The position numbers and the translations under genes are program-made. A stretch of DNA of 19,519 nucleotides from Candidatus Bathyarchaeota archaeon (GTDB lineage: Archaea > Thermoproteota > Bathyarchaeia > 40CM-2-53-6 > RBG-13-38-9), in contig JAOZGV010000114.1 of assembly GCA_026015225.1 (NCBI GenBank), positions 1-19,519 of the forward strand. Reading direction: 5' to 3'. A model generated the notes under the pieces. That model was not told the DNA's origin. It did not search any database and saw only the letters and a program-made list of their open reading frames with translations. Shown here one piece after another: positions 7,476-14,652 of the stretch (positions are counted from its first letter, which is position 1; the number at the start of each line of letters is the position of its first letter).

Positions 7476-9346
7476 TAGTTTTTACCTCTTGGAGAACTAA
7501 GTATTATTGCATTATCCTTACAGTTCTCATGGCAAATTCCACAGCTAATGCATCTATCTTGAACAATTGAATGGGGATTTTTTAATTCACCCAATATTGC
7601 CTTTTGAGGACAAAGATTTTTACATACTCCGCATCCATTACATTTTCCGTTATCCACATAGTACTGAATTAATTCTTTACATACAAGTGCTGGACAAGTT
7701 TTATTTTTTATATGAGTTTCCCATTCATCCCTGAAATAGTTGATAGTTGACAAGACTGGATTTGGTGCGGTTTGACCAAGGCCACAGAGGGAGAAATCTT
7801 TAACTACATGAGACAATTCTTCAAGAAGTTTCAAGTCTTCTATTTTTGCTTTCCCCGATGTTATCCTTTCAACAATTTCTGATAATCTACCGGTACCTTC
7901 ACGACACGGAATGCATTTTCCACAAGACTCATCTAAAATAAAATTAAGAAAATATTTTGCCAAATCAACTACACAAGTTTCCTCATCAATGACTATCATC
8001 CCGCCGGATCCCATCATAGAACCCGTTTCCTTTAGCTTTTCAAAATCTACTGGGAGGTCCAATAACTTTTCCGGGATACAACCTCCGGAAGGTCCACCCG
8101 TTTGGATAGCCTTAAATTTTTTTCCGTTTAAAACCCCTCCCCCTATTTCATATACGATCTCTTTTAATGTGATGCCCATTGGAACTTCAACTAATCCCGA
8201 GTTGTTGATTTTACCTACTAAGGAGAATATTTTTGTTCCTTTGCTTTTCTCTGTTCCAATGGCTGAGAACCACTTTGATCCTTTATTAATTATTATTGGA
8301 ATATTGGCCCAGGTTTCAACGTTGTTTAGGTTGGTTGGTTTATTCCACAATCCTTTTTCTACAGTATGGATATATTTTGCTCTCGGTTCACCTATTTTAC
8401 CCTCGATTGAGGCTATGAGTGCTGTTGATTCACCACAGACAAAAACCCCGCCACCAATGCTTATCTTAATATCAAAATCAAAACCTGAATTAAGAATATT
8501 ATTGCCAAGTAGGCCGTATTCTCGTGCTTGGTTTAATGCTATTTTCAGATTTTTTACTGCTAAAGGGTATTCGTGGCGAACGTAAATATAACCCTCATGT
8601 GATCCTATTGCATAGGCTCCAATTATCATACCCTCGATTATACTGTGAGGATTGCCCTCAAGAATGCATCTATCCATATAGGCACCTGGGTCTCCCTCAT
8701 CGGCGTTACAGACTATAAATTTTAAATCGCCATTAGCCCTCCGACAATTCTCCCACTTAACACCAGTTGGGAAACCTGCACCTCCCCTGCCACGTAAACC
8801 AGAGCGTTTGATGGTATCGATAATCTGTTCAGGCGTCATTTTAAAAAGAGCATTTGAAAGGGCTGTATATCCGCCGTTGATTATATAGTCTTCAATCTTA
8901 TTAGGATCGATTAGCCAATTATTCTTAAGAAGCACACGCATCTGTTTTTTATAAAATGATATTTCTTCTCCATTTACAAATTTCTTTCCAGAAACAGGGT
9001 CTATGTAGAGTAAACGATCAATAATTTTACCATTTAGAATTGTTTCAGTAACTATTTCGGACACATCTTCAATGGTTACTCTTTGATAATAAATTCCCTT
9101 TGGATAAATAACTACGATTGGTCCCCTTTCACAAAATCCAAGACAGCCAGTAGTTTTTACCTCGACCTTATCTCTAATTTCCTGCTTTTCAATCTCAGTG
9201 ATGAAAGCCTTAGTGACTTTTTGACAGCCATATGCACGACAGCATGTTCCAGAACTTATCGTGATACAAGGCTTATTAGGATCACTTTTTTTAACAATCC
9301 TTTTCCTAACTCTTTCTAAATCTTCTCGGTTTTTTATTTTTTTCAT
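7475..9346 (-). CDS. hydB: HydB/NuoF-like NADH-binding flavoprotein subunit of a bifurcating-type diaphorase
   Basis: A 623-residue NuoF homologue with the extended HydB layout. An N-terminal thioredoxin-like [2Fe-2S] domain has Cys35/36, 41, 68 and 72. The NAD/FMN region has RGRGGAGFPTGVKW (185-198). A [4Fe-4S] site uses ESCGKCIPC (Cys475, 478, 481) plus Cys521. A C-terminal 2[4Fe-4S] ferredoxin domain has Cys569/572/575/579 and 599/602/605/609, preceded by the CPALVCKELI segment seen in HydB proteins. Plain respiratory NuoF has neither the N- nor the C-terminal extra domain. In HydABC-type enzymes this subunit holds the FMN at which electrons are bifurcated between NAD and ferredoxin. The start codon directly abuts the hydC stop. 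The symbol denotes family resemblance; no hydrogenase is encoded here. Confidence 0.9.
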   Translation of the reverse strand: MKKIKNREDLERVRKRIVKKSDPNKPCITISSGTCCRAYGCQKVTKAFITEIEKQEIRDKVEVKTTGCLGFCERGPIVVIYPKGIYYQRVTIEDVSEIVTETILNGKIIDRLLYIDPVSGKKFVNGEEISFYKKQMRVLLKNNWLIDPNKIEDYIINGGYTALSNALFKMTPEQIIDTIKRSGLRGRGGAGFPTGVKWENCRRANGDLKFIVCNADEGDPGAYMDRCILEGNPHSIIEGMIIGAYAIGSHEGYIYVRHEYPLAVKNLKIALNQAREYGLLGNNILNSGFDFDIKISIGGGVFVCGESTALIASIEGKIGEPRAKYIHTVEKGLWNKPTNLNNVETWANIPIIINKGSKWFSAIGTEKSKGTKIFSLVGKINNSGLVEVPMGITLKEIVYEIGGGVLNGKKFKAIQTGGPSGGCIPEKLLDLPVDFEKLKETGSMMGSGGMIVIDEETCVVDLAKYFLNFILDESCGKCIPCREGTGRLSEIVERITSGKAKIEDLKLLEELSHVVKDFSLCGLGQTAPNPVLSTINYFRDEWETHIKNKTCPALVCKELIQYYVDNGKCNGCGVCKNLCPQKAILGELKNPHSIVQDRCISCGICHENCKDNAIILSSPRGKN

Positions 9347-9814
9347 CTAATACTTCCCTGAGCTACTCAGTCTTTTTAGGAGTGAATTTACTTTTACTGC
9401 ATTCATTTGCCCACAATGATCATCATTAACCATCGCAACAGGTCCTAAGGAACAACAACCAAGACAATTAACTTTCTCAAGAGTAAATGCTAAATCTTTG
9501 GTTGTTTCTCCAACTCTTATTTTCAGTTTTCTTTCAAACTCTTCTAATATTCCATGGGCGCCTTTAACATGACAAGCGGTTCCAAGGCAAACACGAATGA
9601 TGTATTTTCCACTTGGCTCTAATTTAAAAATCTTATAAAAATTGACCACGCCAAATAATTGAGTCATCGGAATTTCAAGTTTTTCCGCAACCCTTTTCAA
9701 AACATCTTGAGGTAGAAAACTATATTCAGCTTGAATTTCTGATAGAATTGAAGTTAGAGATGAGCTATCGGAGCTATATTTCTCAATTATTTTATCAATC
9801 TTTTCTAATTCCAT
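9347..9814 (-). CDS. hydC: HydC/NuoE-like [2Fe-2S] thioredoxin-fold subunit
   Basis: A 155-residue NuoE-family protein, normal in length. The N-terminal helical part (residues 1-55) contains the family segment GVVNFYKIF (55-63). The thioredoxin-like domain binds [2Fe-2S] through Cys76 and Cys81 (VCLGTACHVKGA) and Cys117 plus Cys120 or 121 (NCLGCCSLGP). It is the first gene of the operon, and its TAG is followed at once by the hydB ATG. It would form the HydBC core with the next product. The ATG at 9814 is the only sensible start. Confidence 0.92.
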   Translation of the reverse strand: MELEKIDKIIEKYSSDSSSLTSILSEIQAEYSFLPQDVLKRVAEKLEIPMTQLFGVVNFYKIFKLEPSGKYIIRVCLGTACHVKGAHGILEEFERKLKIRVGETTKDLAFTLEKVNCLGCCSLGPVAMVNDDHCGQMNAVKVNSLLKRLSSSGKY

Positions 9815-10027
9815 AATCCGCCATACTACCCCATCTAAGTTAATGCAATCTAAGCGTCATACTTCTCTGGATGTTTCCAAGAGAGGCCATTATATCAAAT
9901 TACCATTTGCATTAAAGTTAAGGAAAGTATTTAAAATGCAATGGCAAAATTTGAATTATTTTTTTATAGAATTTGGGACTTTTTATAGGGATAAATGCTA
10001 AAATTGTTCAAATTACTATGATTATTT

Positions 10028-10052
10028 TACTAGTTGAACGCGCGCGCTAGTA
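10028..10052. repeat. Palindromic CG-alternating element with short flanking inverted repeat
   Basis: The nine-base alternating run CGCGCGCGC (10039-10047) is embedded in AT-rich DNA. Six-base arms TACTAG (10028-10033) and CTAGTA (10047-10052) bracket it. A similar run, GCGCGCGCGC, lies at 11765-11774, beyond ino1. The function is unknown. Confidence 0.5.
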
Positions 10053-10087
10053 TAGGATCTATGAAAAAGGGTTCAGGCTCTCTAAAA

Positions 10088-10099
10088 CTTTTATATATG
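10088..10099 (-). promoter_or_regulatory. Distal TATA-like element upstream of hydC operon
   Basis: CATATATAAAAG on the - strand, just after the padR stop codon, is the best TATA match in the gap. A start about 25 bases downstream would put the CG-alternating sequence into the transcript leader. Confidence 0.35.
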
Positions 10100-10135
10100 T
10101 TTGAAAAAAAAGAGAATTTAACTACTGTTTCAGGC

Positions 10136-10453
10136 TCATTTTATTTTATTTACAATGGTTTTTAAGAATTTTTCACCTTTTTTTAGTACTATTGATCCCT
10201 TTTCAGTTATCTCATAATATTTTCTTGGTGGACCATGGCTATCTTTCTTTTCCTCTTTTAGAATTATGCATTCTTCCTTCATGAGTTTATAGAGTACGAC
10301 ATAAGCGGTTACTCTCCCTGGTGTAAATCCATATGTATCTATTATGAATTTTCGAATTTCATATCCATATTTGGGTCCGCTCTTTAGAGAGCTAAGAACA
10401 TACATCCATAAATTTTCTATAGTTAATTTCCTTACAAGCCTTTCATATGCCAT
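10136..10453 (-). CDS. PadR-family transcriptional regulator
   Basis: 105 residues, the size of a minimal PadR (winged helix plus a short C-terminal helix). The N-terminal segment LSSLKSGPKYGYEIRK (20-35) and the wing signature GPPRKYYEITEKG (74-86) are typical. TPGRVTAYVVLYKLMKE forms the recognition-helix region. It is divergent from ino1, and the 96 bases between the two starts hold a perfect 24-bp palindrome with a TATA-like element on each strand. This suggests PadR represses itself and ino1 together. The ligand is unknown. The hydC operon lies downstream in the same direction behind its own leader, so a role in redox control is possible but not shown. Confidence 0.9.
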   Translation of the reverse strand: MAYERLVRKLTIENLWMYVLSSLKSGPKYGYEIRKFIIDTYGFTPGRVTAYVVLYKLMKEECIILKEEKKDSHGPPRKYYEITEKGSIVLKKGEKFLKTIVNKIK

Positions 10454-10490
10454 AATTATTACGCCCAGAAGTTATAGGAATAATTAATAT

Positions 10491-10514
10491 ACTATTTTAT
10501 AACTATAAAATAGT
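10491..10514. promoter_or_regulatory. 24-bp palindrome overlapping both divergent promoters (probable PadR operator)
   Basis: Perfect 11-base arms, ACTATTTTATA (10491-10501) and TATAAAATAGT (10504-10514), flank a two-base centre. Each arm contains TATAAAAT reading outward, one towards padR and one towards ino1, each about 40 bases from its start codon. A dimer bound here would block TBP on both sides. PadR is the obvious candidate because its gene is adjacent. Confidence 0.6.
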
Positions 10515-10549
10515 CATTCTTTTATAAAAAAGATTGGAGGCCTTATGTC

Positions 10550-11644
10550 TTGGGGAAAATTAGGGTTGGAATTATAGGCGTTGGAAATTGTTTTGCAGGT
10601 TTAGTTCAAGGTATAGAGTATTATAGATTAAATCCAGATAAAAAAATTATTGGAATAATGCATGAAAAAATTGGAGATTATAGTATTTTTGATATAGAAT
10701 TTACATCAGCCTTTGATGTCTCAGAGAATAAAATTGGAAAGTCGCTTGATGAAGCCATATACCAATCTCCAAACTGTGTTGATTGGATTCAAAAAATTCC
10801 AAAAAATAATGCAATTGTTATTGAAGCTCCTGTGCTTGATGGTGTTGGGGTATATGTTGAAAAGACGATTAAACCTGTAAAACAGACCAAAAGCGATGAA
10901 GAACTGAAAAAAAATATTGTTAAAGAAATTATAAACACTAGAACAGAAATGCTTGTAAACTATCTGCCTGTGGGTAGTGAGAACGCAGTTAGATATTGGG
11001 CAGAAATAGCTTTGGAAGCTAATGTTGGAATAATAAATTGCATGCCTGTTTTCATAGCCTCAGGAAAAAAATGGGCTGAGGAATATGAAAAGAAGCACTT
11101 GCCTGTAATAGGAGATGATGTAAAAGGGCAAGTGGGCGCAACAATATTGAATAGAGTTCTAGCAAAATTATGTGATGATAGAGGAACCGCAATAGATGAA
11201 ATGTATCAGATTAATATAGGCGGAAATACGGATTTCGCAAACATGTTAGAAAGATCAAGACTTGTGTCTAAAAAAATTTCTAAAACCGAAGCTGTCCAAA
11301 GTCAATTCAGAGACCGGCTTAATGACGACAAAATATATGTGGGCCCTTCTGATTTCCTTCCATTTCTTGGGAATACAAAAATTTGTTATATAAATATGAA
11401 GGGAAAGATGTTCGCTGATACACCCTTTGAAATTGAATGTAAACTGACAGTTGATGATAAAGCAAATTCAGCTGGAATAGTGATTGATGCCGTTAGATGT
11501 GTAAAATTGGCATTAGATAGGAAAATCGGAGGAGTCTTGACTTCACCATCAGCATATTTAATGAAACACCCGCCAATTCAGTATGATGACACAAAAGCAA
11601 AAGAATTTATGGAGAAATTTATTGCTGGTGAAATTGAACGCTAA
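10550..11644 (+). CDS. ino1: myo-Inositol-1-phosphate synthase
   Basis: Converts glucose 6-phosphate to L-myo-inositol 1-phosphate with bound NAD. In archaea this feeds archaetidylinositol lipids and, in some species, inositol solutes. The 364 residues are typical of the archaeal form. The Rossmann loop GVGNCFAG starts at residue 10. GDDVKGQVGAT is at 188-198, NIGGNTDF at 222-229, and the active-site lysine segment KKISKTEAVQS at 241-251. The TTG at 10550 is supported by GGAGG at 10536-10540. The ATG at 10545 is in another frame and stops after ten codons. The promoter overlaps the PadR palindrome. Confidence 0.93.
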   Translation: MGKIRVGIIGVGNCFAGLVQGIEYYRLNPDKKIIGIMHEKIGDYSIFDIEFTSAFDVSENKIGKSLDEAIYQSPNCVDWIQKIPKNNAIVIEAPVLDGVGVYVEKTIKPVKQTKSDEELKKNIVKEIINTRTEMLVNYLPVGSENAVRYWAEIALEANVGIINCMPVFIASGKKWAEEYEKKHLPVIGDDVKGQVGATILNRVLAKLCDDRGTAIDEMYQINIGGNTDFANMLERSRLVSKKISKTEAVQSQFRDRLNDDKIYVGPSDFLPFLGNTKICYINMKGKMFADTPFEIECKLTVDDKANSAGIVIDAVRCVKLALDRKIGGVLTSPSAYLMKHPPIQYDDTKAKEFMEKFIAGEIER

Positions 11645-11735
11645 CTCGATGGATATGATAAAAAAGATATAAGCAATAAAATATGGGCCTGGAATTGCCC
11701 AAATTATCTTTTGAAATATTTGTTAATAGAAAGTA

Positions 11736-11763
11736 AAACACTAAATATATTGACTTAGTGTTT
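11736..11763. repeat. Perfect 9-bp inverted repeat between convergent ino1 and nfnB
   Basis: Arms AAACACTAA (11736-11744) and TTAGTGTTT (11755-11763) enclose a ten-base AT-rich loop. The element lies between two converging genes and directly adjoins the GC palindrome at 11764. It may be a bidirectional transcript end or protein site. Archaeal termination does not need hairpins, so the role is open. Confidence 0.5.
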
Positions 11764-11775
11764 AGCGCGCGCGCT
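11764..11775. repeat. CG-alternating 12-bp palindrome
   Basis: AGCGCGCGCGCT is a perfect palindrome in AT-rich intergenic DNA, immediately after the 9-bp inverted repeat. It shares GCGCGCGCT with the element at 10040-10048, on the other side of the padR-ino1 pair. Confidence 0.5.
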
Positions 11776-11861
11776 CTTGAACTGTAAGTGAGAGAATCTT
11801 TTCTCGATACTCTTTTGAATCAATTGAATTAAACTTAGATAGGAATTGAAAATTTAACTTC

Positions 11862-13298
11862 TTAATTTTTTATCGTAGGACGCGTTTGTGATAAACATTT
11901 GTTGATATCTATTACGGCTTTTCTCGCTCGTCCCATAGCTTCAATCACAGTTCCCGAATCCGGCACAATATCTCCAGCTGCCCACACGCCTTTTATCGAA
12001 GTCCTTCCATTTTTATCAACAATTAAATATCCTTTATCATCTGTTTTCAATCCTTTAGTTGAATTGGAAATTAAAGGATTGGGAGCCTGTCCTATTGCTA
12101 TGATCACAGTATCGCAATCCATTGAAAAATTTGAACCAGGTATTTCTATTGGTCTTTTTCTTCCAGTTTCATCAGGTTGCCCAAGCTTCATTTTAATACA
12201 TTCTAATGATTTTACTCTTCCTTTTTCGTCCCCGAAAATTTTAACGGGACTTGTTAGGATCCTAAGTTTGACCCCTTCCTCCTTTGCATTATAAATCTCT
12301 TCAGTTCTAGCTGGCATCTCCTTCTCTGTTCTCCTATAAATTACAAATACATCCGAGCCCAGTCTCAGAGATGTTCTAGCAGCATCCATTGCAACATTCC
12401 CCCCTCCAATGACAATAGTATTCTTCCCAATTTTGATTGGAGTATGATATTTTGGAAATAAATAGGCTTTCATAAGATTAACCCGTGTAAGAAATTCATT
12501 TGCAGAGTATACCCCTATCAAATTTTCACCATTTATTCCAAGAAAATGTGGGGAACCTGCTCCAGAACCGATAAAAATTGCATCATATCCTAAGTTGAAG
12601 AGGTCTTTTATAGTTAGTATCTTTCCGATGATCATGTTTGTCTTTATCTCAACGCCCAATCTCTTTATATATTCGACCTCAGATCTGACAATTCCCTTTG
12701 GCATTCTAAACTCTGGTATCCCGTAAGTTAAGACCCCACCAGGTTCATGCAGAGCTTCAAAAATCGTTACCTTATATCCAAGCTTTGAAAGATCTCCTGC
12801 TGCAGTAAGTCCAGCAGGACCAGAACCAATGACTGCGATTTTTTTCCCAATTTCCTTCTTTTTTAGCTTTGAAATCTTTTGAATTTTTGTTTTTAACTCA
12901 TAGTCTGATACATATCTTTCCAGAGCACCTATGGCTATTGGTTCGCCTAACTTTTTAAGGATACAGACAATCTCACATTGTGTTTCTTGAGGGCACACTC
13001 TTCCTGTAATAGCGGGAATATTATCTCTCTCTTTGATAACTTCTATAGCTTGATTAAATTTTCTTTCCTTAATGAATTTAATAAATAGTGGTATGTTGAT
13101 TTCGACTGGACATCCTTTTATGCATTTAGGATCTTTGCATTGTAGGCATCTTTCCGCCTCTTTAACAGCCTGTTCCTGGGTTAATCCCAAAGCAACCTCA
13201 TTAAAATTTCTAACTCGCTTAACTGGTGGCTGCTTATTCATACTTGGTCTTTTTGAAAGATCTTTATGTTTCGAATCAGTCATTAAAAATCTCTTCAA
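11862..13298 (-). CDS. nfnB: NADH-dependent ferredoxin:NADP oxidoreductase large subunit (NfnB / GltD-like)
   Basis: A 478-residue flavoprotein of the glutamate-synthase small-subunit family. N-terminal Fe-S ligands are Cys51, 54, 59, 63 and Cys102, 108, 112. The FAD loop is GSGPAG (158-163), followed by EPGGVLTYGIPEFRMP (185-200). The NADPH-binding GGGNVAMDAART is at 298-309, and the C-terminal FAD signature is WAAGDIVPDSGTVIEAMG. Its gene follows nfnA by ten bases, which favours NfnB (or SudA sulfide dehydrogenase) over a stand-alone GltD. NfnAB couples NADPH oxidation to reduction of NAD and ferredoxin, or the reverse. TTG 13298 is the longest start; ATG 13283 (MTDSK) is equally plausible and loses no conserved residue. 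It could alternatively serve the nearby glutamate-synthase-like FMN proteins as a GltD partner. Confidence 0.88.
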   Translation of the reverse strand: MKRFLMTDSKHKDLSKRPSMNKQPPVKRVRNFNEVALGLTQEQAVKEAERCLQCKDPKCIKGCPVEINIPLFIKFIKERKFNQAIEVIKERDNIPAITGRVCPQETQCEIVCILKKLGEPIAIGALERYVSDYELKTKIQKISKLKKKEIGKKIAVIGSGPAGLTAAGDLSKLGYKVTIFEALHEPGGVLTYGIPEFRMPKGIVRSEVEYIKRLGVEIKTNMIIGKILTIKDLFNLGYDAIFIGSGAGSPHFLGINGENLIGVYSANEFLTRVNLMKAYLFPKYHTPIKIGKNTIVIGGGNVAMDAARTSLRLGSDVFVIYRRTEKEMPARTEEIYNAKEEGVKLRILTSPVKIFGDEKGRVKSLECIKMKLGQPDETGRKRPIEIPGSNFSMDCDTVIIAIGQAPNPLISNSTKGLKTDDKGYLIVDKNGRTSIKGVWAAGDIVPDSGTVIEAMGRARKAVIDINKCLSQTRPTIKN

Positions 13299-13308
13299 TA
13301 ATACTCTT

Positions 13309-14124
13309 TTAGTGCATTTTGCATGAAATTTTTTCTTCCGCTATGTAAGTATTTAATCTCTTGATTAATAACTCAAAATCAACTTTATGACCATCAAAAG
13401 TAGGACCATCAACACAAGCAAATTTGTTCTCTCCTCCAATATTTACTCTGCAACCACCACACATTCCGGTCGCATCAACCATTATCGGGTTTAAACTAAC
13501 AAGAGTTTTAATTCGATGCGGTTCTGTAATTTCTGAAACTGCCTTCATCATTATGGGTGGACCTACTGCAAATACTAAGTCAATTTTGATTTTTTTATTA
13601 ATTAGCTCCTCTAATATGTCTGTTACAAATCCATGATGTCCTTTGGTTCCATCATCAGTTGTTATATATATCTCATCACTAATGCTGGCCATTTCATTTT
13701 CTAGTATTAAGAATTCCCTACTTCTCGCTCCAATTATGCTAATCACCCTATTTCCGATAGCTTTGTGTGCTTTTGCCTCAGGATATGCTTCACCTATCCC
13801 GATTCCTCCACCAATAATTACGGCTGTACCAACTTTTCTAAATTCGGAGGGTTTTCCTAATGGTCCCACCAAATCTAGTATATGATCACCTTTTCTAAGC
13901 TCGCCTAGCTCTTTTGTAGTCCTTCCAACTTCTTGAAATATTATTGCTAAAGATCCTATTTTATCATCTTTTTCAACGATCGTAAGTGGTATTCTCTCTC
14001 CTTTTTCGCTAATTCTGATAACAATAAATTGGCCTGGTTTACTCTTCCTTGCTACCAAAGGCGCACTAACTTTAAGCATCTTTACATTTGGTGCTAACTC
14101 TTTTTTATCAAGTATAATGTGCAT
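13309..14124 (-). CDS. nfnA: Ferredoxin:NADP oxidoreductase small subunit (NfnA / SudB)
   Basis: A 271-residue FNR-like subunit. The FAD-binding motif ERIPLTI (43-49) lacks the usual aromatic residue. The pyridine-nucleotide loop IIGGGIGIGEAYP (103-115) follows. The [2Fe-2S] site at the C-terminus is formed by Cys222, Cys225 and Cys237, with Asp217 as the probable fourth ligand, as described for Nfn. GPLG (87-90) and AVGPPIMM (186-193) are further family marks. It is the first gene of a two-gene operon with nfnB. The ATG at 14124 has GGGAG a few bases upstream. The family includes dihydroorotate dehydrogenase PyrK and SudB; gene order with nfnB decides the call. Confidence 0.88.
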   Translation of the reverse strand: MHIILDKKELAPNVKMLKVSAPLVARKSKPGQFIVIRISEKGERIPLTIVEKDDKIGSLAIIFQEVGRTTKELGELRKGDHILDLVGPLGKPSEFRKVGTAVIIGGGIGIGEAYPEAKAHKAIGNRVISIIGARSREFLILENEMASISDEIYITTDDGTKGHHGFVTDILEELINKKIKIDLVFAVGPPIMMKAVSEITEPHRIKTLVSLNPIMVDATGMCGGCRVNIGGENKFACVDGPTFDGHKVDFELLIKRLNTYIAEEKISCKMH

Positions 14125-14243
14125 TTTCTAACTCCCTATAAGGATAATTGTGGATTACCATCCTCGCAACTTCTTTAAAAAGAAAGTAACAAAATTGTTT
14201 AACAATATTTTTTAAAAAATTTTGCAAATTTATTTAAAAAAAA

Positions 14244-14251
14244 GATTTGTT
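14244..14251 (+). repeat. Left target-site duplication of the IS6-like MITE
   Basis: GATTTGTT here and at 14645-14652 are identical direct repeats that immediately flank the GG...CC ends of the element. Eight bases is the duplication length typical of the IS6 family. Confidence 0.75.
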
Positions 14252-14317
14252 GGTTCTGTTCCAAAAACATTTGATTTAATCTGTTTCATAGCGTTTGGTA
14301 TAAATACATTTGGTAAA
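14252..14317 (+). repeat. Left terminal inverted repeat (66 bp)
   Basis: Pairs without gaps with the reverse complement of 14579-14644. The outermost eight bases (GGTTCTGT) and the innermost nine (TTTGGTAAA) are perfect. Confidence 0.75.
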
Positions 14318-14578
14318 TTCTGTTTTTTTCTAACTTTTAAAAAATTTTGTTTTCTGGAGGTTCTTTTACTACATACTTGTTTAAAATTGGTAAAATTGAG
14401 GTTTTCAAAGACATGAAAAAATTCTGCGAGTTTAATAATTGTAATGTAAGAATACCCGTCAAAGAAGGTAGTATTCCTTATTCAGTACTTGGACGAGACA
14501 CAATTTTTAAAGAATTCGATATCTCTTATAGAGAGAACGCACAACAAATCGTTTTCAGAAATCCTAAATTTTAACTTT

Positions 14579-14644
14579 TTTACCAAACGTTTTTGCACCA
14601 AACGACCTGTTACAAGAATTATCAAATGAAAATGAGACAGAACC
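14579..14644 (-). repeat. Right terminal inverted repeat (66 bp)
   Basis: Reverse-complement partner of 14252-14317. It ends in ACAGAACC at 14637-14644, directly before the second GATTTGTT. Confidence 0.75.
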
Positions 14645-14652
14645 GATTTGTT
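14645..14652 (+). repeat. Right target-site duplication of the IS6-like MITE
   Basis: GATTTGTT, identical to 14244-14251. Its last two bases form part of the stop codon (14651-14653) of the ECF S-component gene, so the insertion left that reading frame intact. Confidence 0.75.

Larger units (their letters stand above)
9815..10135. other. Leader/promoter region of the hydC operon
   Basis: No ORF is seen in these 321 bases. Two TATA-like elements face hydC on the - strand: CATATATAAAAG at 10088-10099, about 270 bases from the start codon, and a TTTAAATA-type element near 9928-9935, about 115 bases away. The alternating CG run at 10039-10047 lies between them. A nine-base direct repeat, TTCAGGCTC, occurs at 10072-10080 and 10129-10137; the second copy overlaps the padR stop. 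If the far promoter is used, the transcript has a leader of about 250 bases. Confidence 0.4.
14252..14644. mobile_element. 393-bp non-autonomous element (MITE) with IS6-like ends
   Basis: The ends are 66-bp terminal inverted repeats (14252-14317 and 14579-14644). By hand count 45 of 66 positions match without gaps, in blocks such as GGTTCTGT, CATTTGAT, CGTTTGGT and GTAAA. The left end GGTTCTGTTCCAAAAAC resembles the published IS6-family end GGTTCTGTTGCAAAG (IS257/IS431). A perfect 8-bp direct repeat flanks it. The interior (14318-14578) could encode up to 75 residues from a TTG at 14347, but these show no DDE transposase feature. It therefore looks like a MITE or collapsed copy that would need a transposase supplied elsewhere. 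It lies between the ECF gene stop and the nfnA promoter and could supply or disturb transcription signals there. Confidence 0.75.

Noticed and set aside
7911..8585. A 224-codon open frame on the + strand.
   Set aside because: It lies wholly antisense to the conserved NuoF core of hydB and shows no domain; it is a shadow of the real gene.
6777..9814. Reading the hydC/hydB/NuoG-like genes as an [FeFe]- or [NiFe]-hydrogenase.
   Set aside because: No H-cluster cysteine motifs and no NiFe large or small subunit are present; the third subunit ends after the ferredoxin motifs and a Cys-rich tail.
10072..10137. Nine-base direct repeat TTCAGGCTC as a regulatory or mobile repeat.
   Set aside because: Only two copies, one overlapping the padR stop region; too short and too few to support a function or a CRISPR.
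14347..14574. A 75-codon frame inside the MITE as a possible gene or transposase remnant.
   Set aside because: Starts with TTG without a good ribosome site, has no DDE or zinc-finger pattern and no similarity I can recognise to IS6 transposases.
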